Positions 6,997 through 13,955 of a DNA stretch of 19,703 nt are shown here, piece after piece. The translations under genes and the position numbers were made by a program. The notes under the pieces were generated by a model, which was given only the letters and a program-made list of their open reading frames with translations, searched no databases and was not told the origin of the DNA. Position 1 is the first letter of the stretch; every line of letters starts with the position of its first letter. This stretch comes from Pelotomaculum sp. UBA3102 (GTDB lineage Bacteria > Bacillota > Desulfotomaculia > Desulfotomaculales > Pelotomaculaceae): the NCBI GenBank assembly GCA_002365865.1, contig DFAQ01000063.1, positions 1 through 19,703 of the forward strand, read 5' to 3'.

Positions 6997-7419
6997 TCAG
7001 GCCAGGGGATTTTGAGGGGGACGATACATAGCCTGCGGCTGGGCTTCACCCATTTGCTGCTGCCCGAAACCGGGTTGATAACTGTATTGAGGGATACCGG
7101 ACTGGTAGCCGGGCTGTTGGGGTTGCTGCATTCCCTGCCGGCGAAAAGCATTATTCTGCACTCTCTGAAGTTCCTGGCTCCACTGGCTTAGATTTTGGGT
7201 GATATCATTCGTTTTGGCTGCGCTTGGCTGATACCAGCCGCGGTTTTTCATTTCGTTAAATATTTCGTGCTGAATTTGTTGTTCATCTCTTAAAATTCCC
7301 ATGAAATTTTCCATCAGCTGGGTGTTGGCCGACTCGGAAGCAGCCGAGTTATAGCCACTGGCAATATATTTTTGAGTAATCAGCGTATCGGTTAAACGGT
7401 CCTTTTCGTCAATCACCAT
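6997..7419 (-). CDS. Spore coat protein, CotF family
   Basis: A 140-residue protein. The N-terminal ~80 residues match the CotF-type coat protein pattern: DRLTDTLITQKYIASGYNSA, then MENFMGILRDEQQIQHEIFNEMKNRGWY. The C-terminal ~55 residues are a low-complexity tail rich in Q, P, G and Y (QPQQPGYQSGIPQYSYQPG), typical of coat components that become cross-linked. The start is the ATG at 7419 with AAGGAGG six bases upstream; a longer in-frame start would overlap the upstream gene and skip this site. Only ten bases separate it from the upstream coat gene, so the two form an operon expressed in the mother cell during sporulation. Supports an endospore-forming host. Confidence 0.85.
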   Translation of the reverse strand: MVIDEKDRLTDTLITQKYIASGYNSAASESANTQLMENFMGILRDEQQIQHEIFNEMKNRGWYQPSAAKTNDITQNLSQWSQELQRVQNNAFRRQGMQQPQQPGYQSGIPQYSYQPGFGQQQMGEAQPQAMYRPPQNPLA

Positions 7420-7429
7420 GATCGCCTCC

Positions 7430-7636
7430 TTAAAATTGCCTCTGAGGGGCAAAATTTTGCATATTCCTTAATAATGTTTCATAGTGACCCCGGTGCCTTT
7501 CGGCTATTTTTGCATACATCTGCTGAAGTTTGGGATCTGTCGATTGTTGCGCAAAAGACATACACTTGGAGATGGCTAATGCCTCGGATCTAAGCTGCTC
7601 CCCAATGTTGAGAAGTTCCATTTCCGTTAATTGCAC
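7430..7636 (-). CDS. Small spore coat-associated helical protein
   Basis: A 68-residue all-helical protein (ELLNIGEQLRSEALAISKC, then KLQQMYAKIAERHRGHYETLL) of the short ferritin-like/CotF-related type that accompanies CotF genes in clostridia. The start is GTG at 7636, with GGGAGGTG about 11 bases upstream; an ATG five codons later is possible. It ends ten bases before the CotF-type gene, whose ribosome binding site fills the gap. Family assignment is by pattern and context. Confidence 0.7.
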   Translation of the reverse strand: MQLTEMELLNIGEQLRSEALAISKCMSFAQQSTDPKLQQMYAKIAERHRGHYETLLRNMQNFAPQRQF

Positions 7637-7680
7637 TTATGATTACACCTCCCTTTTGTTTAATGATAGTTTGGCCTGAA

Positions 7681-7707
7681 GATATGAAAATAATTCAAGA
7701 CAGTTAT
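7681..7707 (-). promoter_or_regulatory. Possible mother-cell (sigma-E/K) promoter of the coat operon
   Basis: On the minus strand ATAAC (7703-7707) stands 16 bases before CATATC (7681-7686). This resembles the ATA/AC and CATA elements of sigma-E and sigma-K promoters. It is about 45 bases upstream of the first coat gene. The match is loose. Confidence 0.35.
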
Positions 7708-7734
7708 AAATAAACCCAAAAAATTATAATTTAT

Positions 7735-7772
7735 ATAAAAAAATACCCGGCGATTTATCATCCGTCCGGGTA
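7735..7772 (-). terminator. Terminator of the membrane protein gene
   Basis: On the minus strand the stem TACCCGG/CCGGGTA (7 bp, 15-base loop, 7744-7772) is followed directly by seven or more T. It lies 19 bases after the stop codon of the 138-residue membrane protein. Confidence 0.75.
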
Positions 7773-7791
7773 CGTGGTGTGAAATCCAACC

Positions 7792-8208
7792 TCAACGTTT
7801 CCTCCTGGCGGGCTTTAAGGAAAAGTAAGCGGTGATCAGAAGTACCAGCCCGATTAGAATTCCGGTATTGCTGGTTAAGACGTTTACCAACCCGCCGCCC
7901 AGCATTGAGCCGGCTGTCCGGCCTGCCGAGAGCGTTTCCTGCTTTGCTGTCAACACCGCTTGCGGCCCGTAAAGAAGTGGTAAAAACCAGGATGCCAGGG
8001 GTATAACCAGACATAACACGGCAGCGGACAGACAGGACCTGGCCCATATTTTACCTGCCGTTTCAGCTTTTAAGTAAAATAACAGGGTAAAAAATGCCCA
8101 GCCGGCTAATAATATAAAAAAGCTTGCTTCCAGATTGACCAGGGAAACCAGAATATAGAGCAGAATACCGTTAATCAGTCCAGCGGTGGCAGCATGTATT
8201 TTGCGCAT
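7792..8208 (-). CDS. Small integral membrane protein of unknown function
   Basis: A 138-residue protein with about four hydrophobic membrane-spanning segments: near residues 8-28, 30-48, 60-80 and 115-132, with the basic end KPARRKR. I do not recognise the family. A glycine-rich stretch (AGSMLGGGLVNVL) precedes the last segment. ATG start with GGGAGG and proper spacing. It has its own terminator and lies between the coat operon and the divergent hsp20 gene. Its fold might resemble TIGR04086-like small clostridial membrane proteins, but that is a guess. Confidence 0.6.
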   Translation of the reverse strand: MRKIHAATAGLINGILLYILVSLVNLEASFFILLAGWAFFTLLFYLKAETAGKIWARSCLSAAVLCLVIPLASWFLPLLYGPQAVLTAKQETLSAGRTAGSMLGGGLVNVLTSNTGILIGLVLLITAYFSLKPARRKR

Positions 8209-8311
8209 GATTTTACCTCCCTTCTCATTTGTTAGTCTAATATTATGCCTGTATACTGACGGATATTTCCCTTAGATCAATAAATTTATTTGAAAAAAAT
8301 TATGGACATTA

Positions 8312-8340
8312 TTGACAATAAGTAAAGTAGGTAATATAAT
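8312..8340 (+). promoter_or_regulatory. hsp20: Consensus sigma-A promoter of hsp20
   Basis: TTGACA (8312-8317) and TATAAT (8335-8340) are both perfect and separated by exactly 17 bases. A promoter this strong suggests that control is by repression (see the CtsR-like site). Confidence 0.9.
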
Positions 8341-8342
8341 AA

Positions 8343-8359
8343 GGTCAAGGATAGTCAAT
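8343..8359 (+). promoter_or_regulatory. CtsR-like operator (tandem heptad)
   Basis: GGTCAAG-GAT-AGTCAAT matches the CtsR box (A/G)GTCAAA-NAN-(A/G)GTCAAA in all positions except the last base of each heptad. It begins two bases after the -10 element and covers the expected start site. CtsR represses clp and small heat-shock genes in low-GC Gram-positive bacteria, which fits the downstream genes. Confidence 0.7.
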
Positions 8360-8418
8360 GTCGAATTTTGAATACCTGTCGGGAGAATATATTTAAATAA
8401 TTTGGAGGTGGTATCTTT

Positions 8419-8865
8419 ATGGCATTGGTAAAATGGGATCCGTTCCGCGAATTGGCTGGTTTGCAACAGTCTATCAACAGAATCTTTGAAGATAACCTTC
8501 GTTATCCGAGGGAGTTCGATGGGAATCTAGCCCAGGGATGGATGTTTCCAGTAGATATTAAGGACACCCCTGAAGCCGTTCTGATCAAGGCGGAGTTACC
8601 TGGGATGAATAGGGAAGACATCAAAATAAGTTTTAACGATAATTTATTAACCATACGTGGTGAACGTAAGAAAGAAGAAAAAGAGGAAAAACATAATTAT
8701 CTCAGGGTTGAACGCAGTTATGGTACCTTTAGCCGGTCCTTCTCGGTGGACGTTCCTGTAAAAGAGAATGAAATTAAGGCCCGGTATCAGGATGGAGTAT
8801 TGAATATAACCCTGCCCAAGAAAGATGATTACAGAAAGGAAGTAAACATTGAAATTGACGAATAA
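8419..8865 (+). CDS. hsp20: Hsp20 family small heat-shock protein
   Basis: A 148-residue ATP-independent holdase chaperone. The N-terminal segment (WDPFRELAGLQQSINRIFED) is followed by the alpha-crystallin domain from about residue 43 (PVDIKDTPEAVLIKAELPGM) to 140. It includes LTIRGERK and the family motif DGVLNITLPK. A short charged tail ends in EINIEIDE-like residues (VNIEIDE). ATG start with GGAGGTGG upstream. Its promoter is consensus and overlaps a CtsR-like operator. A terminator separates it from dnaJ-like and clpB. The set as a whole binds unfolded proteins (Hsp20) and hands them to DnaJ/ClpB for disaggregation. Confidence 0.95.
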   Translation: MALVKWDPFRELAGLQQSINRIFEDNLRYPREFDGNLAQGWMFPVDIKDTPEAVLIKAELPGMNREDIKISFNDNLLTIRGERKKEEKEEKHNYLRVERSYGTFSRSFSVDVPVKENEIKARYQDGVLNITLPKKDDYRKEVNIEIDE

Positions 8866-8905
8866 AGTATTTTTTCTCCCGGCAGGCAATGTTTTTACTG
8901 TGTTA

Positions 8906-8933
8906 CGAGGGAAATAACCCTCGCTTTTTTTTT
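8906..8933 (+). terminator. Terminator after hsp20
   Basis: A perfect 6-bp stem CGAGGG/CCCTCG with a 6-base loop is followed by a run of nine T. It separates hsp20 from the dnaJ-like gene. Since no clear promoter was found in the 68 bases before the dnaJ-like gene, some readthrough is likely. Confidence 0.85.
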
Positions 8934-9001
8934 AATTATGCCCGGAACCGTCATGATATCTTTAGTAACCGATAAACCAGTGACAAGGGGGGTGAACCGG
9001 A

Positions 9002-9973
9002 ATGCAGTACAAGGATTATTATAAAATTCTCGGGGTGGATAAGACTGCTGATGCCAAGGCAATAAAAAAAGCCTACCGCGAATTGGCTCGCCGTTACCAT
9101 CCGGATGCGAACCCGGGCGACAAAAAGGCGGAACAGCAATTTAAAGAAGTCAGCGAGGCTTACGAAGTCTTAAGTGACCCGGAAAAACGGAAAAAGTACG
9201 ATGAAATAGGCCGGGAATGGCAAGATTTTGATTGGAGCAGGTTCCGGCAGGGTGGCGGGGGCCGCTGGCGGGAAGCCGGACCGGGTGGCATGAGTTTTCA
9301 TTTTGGAACTCCGGGATACGGCGGGTTCAGTGATTTTTTCAAAATGTTTTTCGGCGATATGGATCCGTTTACTGATACCGACCTGTTCTGGGAACACAGG
9401 GGCAGGACCGGAGGCGGCGCTGATACGGAGGCCGTTCTGGAGCTCACCCTGGAGGAGGCCTATGCGGGAACAACCAAGGAATTTTTGGTTAACGGCCGTC
9501 ATTTGAAGGTGAAAATACCGGCTGGAGTAAGGGACGGCTATAAAGTGCGTGTGCCGCGGCAGGGAGGGAGCGGTGGTCAAGGCTTTCCGGCAGGCGACCT
9601 TTACCTGTCGATTAAAATTCTGTCCCACCCCGTTTTCCAATTGACCGGCAAAGACCTTGAGTGTGAAGTGCCGGTTACCGTAACCGAAGCGGTGCTGGGG
9701 GGGCAGGTGGATATTCCTACCTTTAAAGGGTCTGTATCCTTGAAGATTCCCCCGCGCACCCAGTCCGGCAAAGTCTTCCGCCTGCGGGGTATGGGCATGC
9801 CGAACCCGGGAGGCGGCAGTCCCGGCAGCCTTTTGGTCAAGGTAAAGATAGTCATTCCGGAAGCCGTTACGCAAAAGGAGCAGGATTTGTATAGAAAGCT
9901 GGCCGGGCTAAACCATGAGAACCCGCGTGCTCATCTGGCGGCACGGATAAAGAAACTTGAAAGGATGGTTTGA
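9002..9973 (+). CDS. DnaJ-class co-chaperone without zinc finger (CbpA-like)
   Basis: A 323-residue co-chaperone that would stimulate DnaK ATPase. The J domain covers residues 1-70, with HPD at 33-35. A G/F-rich region follows (to about residue 130). Two C-terminal substrate-binding beta domains run from about 145 to 310, with TLEEAYAGTTKEF and the IPPRTQSGKVFRLRGMGMP block. The four CxxCxGxG zinc repeats of canonical DnaJ are absent, so it belongs to the CbpA/type II class. ATG start with AAGGGGGGTG upstream. Its stop overlaps the start region of clpB, indicating translational coupling, which links this co-chaperone to the disaggregase. Confidence 0.92.
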   Translation: MQYKDYYKILGVDKTADAKAIKKAYRELARRYHPDANPGDKKAEQQFKEVSEAYEVLSDPEKRKKYDEIGREWQDFDWSRFRQGGGGRWREAGPGGMSFHFGTPGYGGFSDFFKMFFGDMDPFTDTDLFWEHRGRTGGGADTEAVLELTLEEAYAGTTKEFLVNGRHLKVKIPAGVRDGYKVRVPRQGGSGGQGFPAGDLYLSIKILSHPVFQLTGKDLECEVPVTVTEAVLGGQVDIPTFKGSVSLKIPPRTQSGKVFRLRGMGMPNPGGGSPGSLLVKVKIVIPEAVTQKEQDLYRKLAGLNHENPRAHLAARIKKLERMV

Positions 9974-9975
9974 CT

Positions 9976-12570
9976 ATGAAGCTGGATAAGCTCACGATAA
10001 AGACCCAGGAGGCTTTTGAAACCGCTCAAAGAACCATGGCCCAGTACAGTCACCAGCAAATGGAAGGCGTGCATCTCCTTTTAGGCCTGCTCGAGCAGGA
10101 AGAGGGAATTGTTAAACCGGTTTTACAAAAGCTGGAAATAGATCTGTCCAAATTAAAGGGTCAGGTGCAGGCTGCAGTGGAACGCCTGGCCGCGGTTCAC
10201 GGCACCGGGGGCGTGTATGTTTCCCGGGAATTGGCCGGGATTATCGACCTGGCTTGGAAGGAAGCCGAAAGGTTCAAGGATGAGTACCTGAGCACGGAGC
10301 ACATTTTATTGGGCATGGTGACACAGAAAGGCAGCGAGGCGGGAAAAATCCTTGGTTCCCACGGGGTTAACCGGGACAGGGTTTACAAAATCCTGGCCGA
10401 ATTCCGGGGGACCCAGCGGGTGACAGATCAGAATCCCGAGGATAAATACCAGGCCTTGAACCGCTTTACCAGGGACCTCACAGGTCTTGCCCGTAAGGGA
10501 AAGTTGGATCCGGTTATAGGCAGGGACGAAGAAATTCGCCGGATGATCCAGGTGCTTTCAAGGCGGACTAAAAATAACCCGGTCCTGATTGGGGAACCCG
10601 GTGTGGGTAAAACAGCCATTGTGGAAGGACTGGCCCAGAGAATGATCGGCGGCGACGTACCCGAAAGCCTGAAAAATAAACGTCTTTTGGCGCTGGATAT
10701 AGGGGCCCTGGTGGCCGGGTCAAAATACCGGGGTGAGTTTGAGGACCGCCTGAAAGCGGTTTTAAAGGAGATAAACGAAGCTCAGGGCGAAATCGTGCTT
10801 TTCATAGACGAACTGCATACCCTGGTGGGGGCAGGTGCCGCGGAGGGAGCGGTGGATGCGGCGAATATGCTTAAACCCGCCCTGGCCCGGGGTGACTTGC
10901 ATTGTGTCGGTGCTACCACCCTGGACGAATTTCGCAAGCATATAGAAAAGGACGCGGCTCTAGAGCGGCGCTTCCAGCCGGTTTATGTGGGTGAACCCGA
11001 AGTGGAGGATACCATCGCCATTCTGCGGGGTCTGAAGGAAAAATACGAAGTGCACCACGGGGTGCGGATCAAAGACGTGGCCCTGGTCGCGGCTGCGACG
11101 CTTTCCGACCGCTATATATCCGAACGTTATTTGCCCGATAAGGCCATTGACCTGGTGGACGAGGCGGCTTCCAGGCTGCGCATTGAAATTGATAGCATGC
11201 CTACCGAGGTCGATGAAATTGATCGGAGGGTAAGGCAGCTGGAAATAGAAAAGCAGGCCTTGTCCAAGGAACAGGACAAGGGAAGCCGGGAACGCCTCCA
11301 GAAGCTCGAGGAAGATCTGTCCGGGTTAAAAAACAAAATGGAGGGATTGAAGGAACAGTGGCGCAAGGAAAAAGAATTGATCCAGAGTATCCGCGAAATT
11401 AAAGAAAAAATTGAGGAAACCAGGCAGGCGGAACAGGCTGCCGAACGGGAAGCCGACCTGGGTAAAGTGGCCGAGCTGCGGTACGGAGTAATGCCCGGAC
11501 TTAACAAGCGCCTGAAGCAGAACAATGAAAAACTGGCGGAACTGCAGGCGGCAAGCAAGATGCTTAAGGAAGAAGTTGACGAAGAAGATATTGCCCAGGT
11601 AGTAGCCAGGTGGACCGGTATCCCGGTGTCCCGGATGCTGGAAGGAGAGGTGCAAAAATTATTAAAGATGGAAGAATTGCTGCAGAAAAGGGTGGTGGGA
11701 CAGGAAAGAGCCGTCAAGGCCGTTTCCGATGCTATCCGCCGGGCCAGGGCCGGTGTGTCCGACCCGAACCGTCCCATGGGCTCCTTTATATTTTTAGGCC
11801 CCACCGGTGTGGGTAAGACCGAGCTGGCCAGAGCGCTGGCACATTTGCTTTTCAACGACGAGCGGGCGCTGCTTCGTTATGATATGAGCGAATATATGGA
11901 AAAACATGCTGTTTCCCGCTTGCTCGGCGCACCTCCGGGTTACGTGGGCTATGATGAAGGCGGGCAGCTTACCGAAGCTGTGCGGCGGCGCCCGTACGCG
12001 GTGATTCTTTTTGACGAAATTGAAAAGGCGCATCCCGATGTGTTCAACATAATGCTTCAGATGCTGGACGACGGCCGGCTTACTGACGGGCACGGCCGGA
12101 CGGTGGACTTCCGGAATACGGTGGTCATTATGACTTCCAACCTGGGGGGGCACTGGTTTCGTGAAATTGACGTCAGAAACCGCGCCGAGCTGGAAAACAG
12201 GGTTATGGATGAATTAAAAGCCAGTTTCAGACCCGAACTTTTAAACCGGATCGACGAGGTGGTAATATTCAACAACCTGGGCAGAGAAGAGATTAATAAA
12301 ATTGTCGCCATCCAATTGCAACAGCTTGAAGATCGGCTGGTCAAACTGGGCCTGTCCCTGGAGGTGACGCCCGAGGCCAGGGCGTTTTTGGCCGGGGAAG
12401 GATTTGACCCGGTTTACGGGGCGCGTCCTTTGAAAAGGGCGGTCCAGCGCCGCCTGGAAAACCCGCTTTCAGTGCATATCCTGGAGGGGAAAAACGCGGC
12501 CGGCAAGATCCTGGTGACGGTGGATCCGGATACGGAGACACTTGTTTTTAAAAACCGGCCGCCAGAATAA
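9976..12570 (+). CDS. clpB: ATP-dependent disaggregase ClpB
   Basis: An 864-residue class 1 Hsp100 that forms a hexamer and threads aggregated proteins with DnaK/DnaJ help. In order: Clp N domain repeats (1-145); AAA-1 with Walker A GEPGVGKT (206-213) and Walker B LFIDELHTL; a long coiled-coil M domain (about 405-525, strongly charged), which marks ClpB rather than ClpC or ClpA; AAA-2 with GPTGVGKT (608-615), the pore loop GYVGYDEGG and VILFDEIEKAHPD; and the C-terminal D2 small domain GARPLKRAVQRRLENPLS. No ClpP-binding loop was noticed. Start is taken as ATG 9976, with AAAGGATGG about seven bases upstream; a TTG two codons earlier is possible. It follows the dnaJ-like gene with a 2-base gap and ends before a terminator. 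Confidence 0.96.
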   Translation: MKLDKLTIKTQEAFETAQRTMAQYSHQQMEGVHLLLGLLEQEEGIVKPVLQKLEIDLSKLKGQVQAAVERLAAVHGTGGVYVSRELAGIIDLAWKEAERFKDEYLSTEHILLGMVTQKGSEAGKILGSHGVNRDRVYKILAEFRGTQRVTDQNPEDKYQALNRFTRDLTGLARKGKLDPVIGRDEEIRRMIQVLSRRTKNNPVLIGEPGVGKTAIVEGLAQRMIGGDVPESLKNKRLLALDIGALVAGSKYRGEFEDRLKAVLKEINEAQGEIVLFIDELHTLVGAGAAEGAVDAANMLKPALARGDLHCVGATTLDEFRKHIEKDAALERRFQPVYVGEPEVEDTIAILRGLKEKYEVHHGVRIKDVALVAAATLSDRYISERYLPDKAIDLVDEAASRLRIEIDSMPTEVDEIDRRVRQLEIEKQALSKEQDKGSRERLQKLEEDLSGLKNKMEGLKEQWRKEKELIQSIREIKEKIEETRQAEQAAEREADLGKVAELRYGVMPGLNKRLKQNNEKLAELQAASKMLKEEVDEEDIAQVVARWTGIPVSRMLEGEVQKLLKMEELLQKRVVGQERAVKAVSDAIRRARAGVSDPNRPMGSFIFLGPTGVGKTELARALAHLLFNDERALLRYDMSEYMEKHAVSRLLGAPPGYVGYDEGGQLTEAVRRRPYAVILFDEIEKAHPDVFNIMLQMLDDGRLTDGHGRTVDFRNTVVIMTSNLGGHWFREIDVRNRAELENRVMDELKASFRPELLNRIDEVVIFNNLGREEINKIVAIQLQQLEDRLVKLGLSLEVTPEARAFLAGEGFDPVYGARPLKRAVQRRLENPLSVHILEGKNAAGKILVTVDPDTETLVFKNRPPE

Positions 12571-12581
12571 TAAGGCTAACT

Positions 12582-12618
12582 ATACCCGGGTTATAACTTC
12601 GTTCACCCGGGTATTTTA
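12582..12618 (+). terminator. Terminator after clpB
   Basis: A 9-bp stem (ATACCCGGG/CCCGGGTAT) with a 15-base loop is followed by TTTATT, 11 bases after the clpB stop codon. Confidence 0.8.
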
Positions 12619-12664
12619 TTAATCAAAACCGGCTTCTATTGATAGTTATTCTTGAAAAAAACTC

Positions 12665-12693
12665 TTGACGTAAAACAGGGTATGGAATATAAT
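12665..12693 (+). promoter_or_regulatory. Sigma-A promoter of the thiamine operon
   Basis: TTGACG (12665-12670) and TATAAT (12688-12693) are separated by 17 bases. The start would be near 12700, just before the riboswitch P1 stem. Confidence 0.85.
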
Positions 12694-12711
12694 TGATAAA
12701 ATAACTAAATA

Positions 12712-12803
12712 TTTAGCTAGGGGTGCCGCAAGGCTGAGAGGGAAGAATCTCAACCCAATGAACCTGATCTGGGTAATGCCAGCGTAGGGAAGCGTGAGCT
12801 GAA
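12712..12803 (+). ncRNA. TPP riboswitch (THI element) aptamer
   Basis: The conserved THI-box blocks are present: GGGGTGC at the 5' side, GGCTGAGAG (12732-12740), and ACCTGATCTGGGTAATGCC followed by AGCGTAGGGAA. The P1 stem is formed by TTTAGCT (12712-12718) and AGCTGAA (12797-12803) with one G-U pair. It binds thiamine pyrophosphate and controls the thi genes that follow. Confidence 0.95.
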
Positions 12804-12871
12804 CTGTGTTGCCGGTAAAGTGCATAGTTTTAGCGCAAATAAAAGCTTACCTTGGTGGTAGGCTTTTTTAG
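12794..12871 (+). terminator. Expression platform of the TPP riboswitch (terminator/antiterminator)
   Basis: The terminator stem is AAGCTTACC (12843-12851) with GGTAGGCTT (12857-12865), one G-U pair, followed by a T run. The segment GTGAGCT (12794-12800) can instead pair with AGCTTAC (12844-12850). This would break both the 3' strand of P1 and the 5' arm of the terminator. So when TPP is bound, P1 forms and the terminator folds; without TPP the antiterminator allows transcription. The pairings are seen; the switching is inferred from known TPP riboswitches. Confidence 0.8.
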
Positions 12872-12964
12872 TGCCTATTCCTGGAAAGGGATAATTTGGT
12901 AATTCATAGCAGGCTGCCAGATTATTGATGGAGCGGTTGTGATTAGAAAGAGAGGTGGTGTTGA

Positions 12965-13165
12965 TTGAAGATTATCTTAAACGGTAAGGAGGAACAGGTT
13001 GAAGAAAGAACTACCGTAGCCGGGCTGGTTAAGTTAAAAGGTTTTGCTCCGGGTACGGTCATTGTGGAGTACAATAACGAACTGGTTAAACAGGAAAACT
13101 GGGATGCAACGGTATTAAAGAGCGATGACCGGCTGGAAATTTTAAGATTTGTAGGAGGTGGTTGA
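12965..13165 (+). CDS. thiS: Sulfur carrier protein ThiS
   Basis: A 66-residue beta-grasp (ubiquitin-like) protein that carries sulfur as a C-terminal thiocarboxylate for thiazole formation. It starts MKIILNGKEEQ and has the TTVAGLV helix and the GTVIVEYNNELV strand. It ends in RFVGGG, with the obligatory terminal Gly-Gly that ThiF adenylates. The start is TTG at 12965, with GAGAGGTGG upstream. It is the first gene after the riboswitch and ends four bases before the thiG start. Confidence 0.93.
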   Translation: MKIILNGKEEQVEERTTVAGLVKLKGFAPGTVIVEYNNELVKQENWDATVLKSDDRLEILRFVGGG

Positions 13166-13169
13166 GGTA

Positions 13170-13940
13170 GTGAATGACGTTTTAAAAATAGGGGGACAGG
13201 AACTAAACAACCGGTTGTTCCTGGGTACCGGCAAGTTTTCTTCAAATAAGTATATTCCGGAAGTAGTCAGGATTTCAGGGGTTCAAGTAGTTACCGTGGC
13301 CCTGAGAAGAGTAGACCCGGAGTATGAAGAGGAGAATATTGCCGCCTTTGTACCCCAAGACTGCGTCTTGATGCCCAATACCTCCGGGGCCAGGAATGCT
13401 CAAGAAGCGGTGCGTATTGCCAGGCTGGCCAGGGCTGCCGGCTGCGGAAATTGGGTCAAGATCGAAGTGATTACCGATAACAGGTACCTGCTTCCCGACA
13501 ATGACGAGACTGTAAAGGCCACCGAGATCCTGGCCGGTGAAGGTTTTGTGGTGCTTCCCTACATGAGCCCGGACCTGGCGGCGGCAAAAAAACTGGTGGC
13601 AGCAGGCGCAGCGGCGGTGATGCCCCTGGGCGCTCCCATCGGCAGCAACCGCGGGCTTAAAACCAAGGAACTGGTGAGGATTTTGATTGATGAAATTCCC
13701 CTGCCTGTTATTGTTGACGCCGGTATCGGCCGGCCGTCCGAGGCGGCGGAAGCCATGGAAATGGGCGCGGCGGCAGTGCTGGTGAATACGGCCATAGCCA
13801 CGGCCGGCGATCCGGTGGCCATGGCCGGAGCCTTCAGCCTGGCTGTGAAGGCAGGGCGCATGGCTTACCTGGCGGAACCGGGGGAAACTGTGGAATATGC
13901 CCGGGCCTCTTCGCCACTGACCGGATTTTTAAGAGATTAG
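13170..13940 (+). CDS. thiG: Thiazole synthase ThiG
   Basis: A 256-residue TIM-barrel enzyme that joins 1-deoxy-xylulose 5-phosphate, dehydroglycine and sulfur from ThiS into the thiazole phosphate. Seen: LFLGTGKFSSNKYIPE, VTVALRRVDP, LMPNTSGARNAQEAV, the Schiff-base Lys97 in NWVKIEVI, then VMPLGAPIGSNRG and VIVDAGIGRPSEA. The GTG at 13170 is chosen as start. AGGAGG (13153-13158) lies 11 bases before it and overlaps an earlier in-frame GTG at 13158, which therefore cannot be served by it. It is tightly spaced with thiS and thiH. Confidence 0.95.
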   Translation: MNDVLKIGGQELNNRLFLGTGKFSSNKYIPEVVRISGVQVVTVALRRVDPEYEEENIAAFVPQDCVLMPNTSGARNAQEAVRIARLARAAGCGNWVKIEVITDNRYLLPDNDETVKATEILAGEGFVVLPYMSPDLAAAKKLVAAGAAAVMPLGAPIGSNRGLKTKELVRILIDEIPLPVIVDAGIGRPSEAAEAMEMGAAAVLVNTAIATAGDPVAMAGAFSLAVKAGRMAYLAEPGETVEYARASSPLTGFLRD

Positions 13941-13955
13941 AAAAGGTGAATTCAG

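Noticed and set aside
8206..8420. HrcA/CIRCE inverted repeat before hsp20
   Set aside because: I searched for TTAGCACTC with GAGTGCTAA and did not see it; the CtsR-like box explains the control better.
9170..9874. Long minus-strand frame inside the dnaJ-like gene
   Set aside because: It is the antisense of a clearly conserved DnaJ protein in a GC-richer segment, with no binding site and no family resemblance.
11127..11855. 242-residue serine-rich minus-strand frame inside clpB
   Set aside because: Its composition is the mirror of the charged coiled-coil region of ClpB; it is a shadow frame.
13158..13169. Upstream GTG start for thiG
   Set aside because: It overlaps the AGGAGG site, so the GTG at 13170 is the better start.
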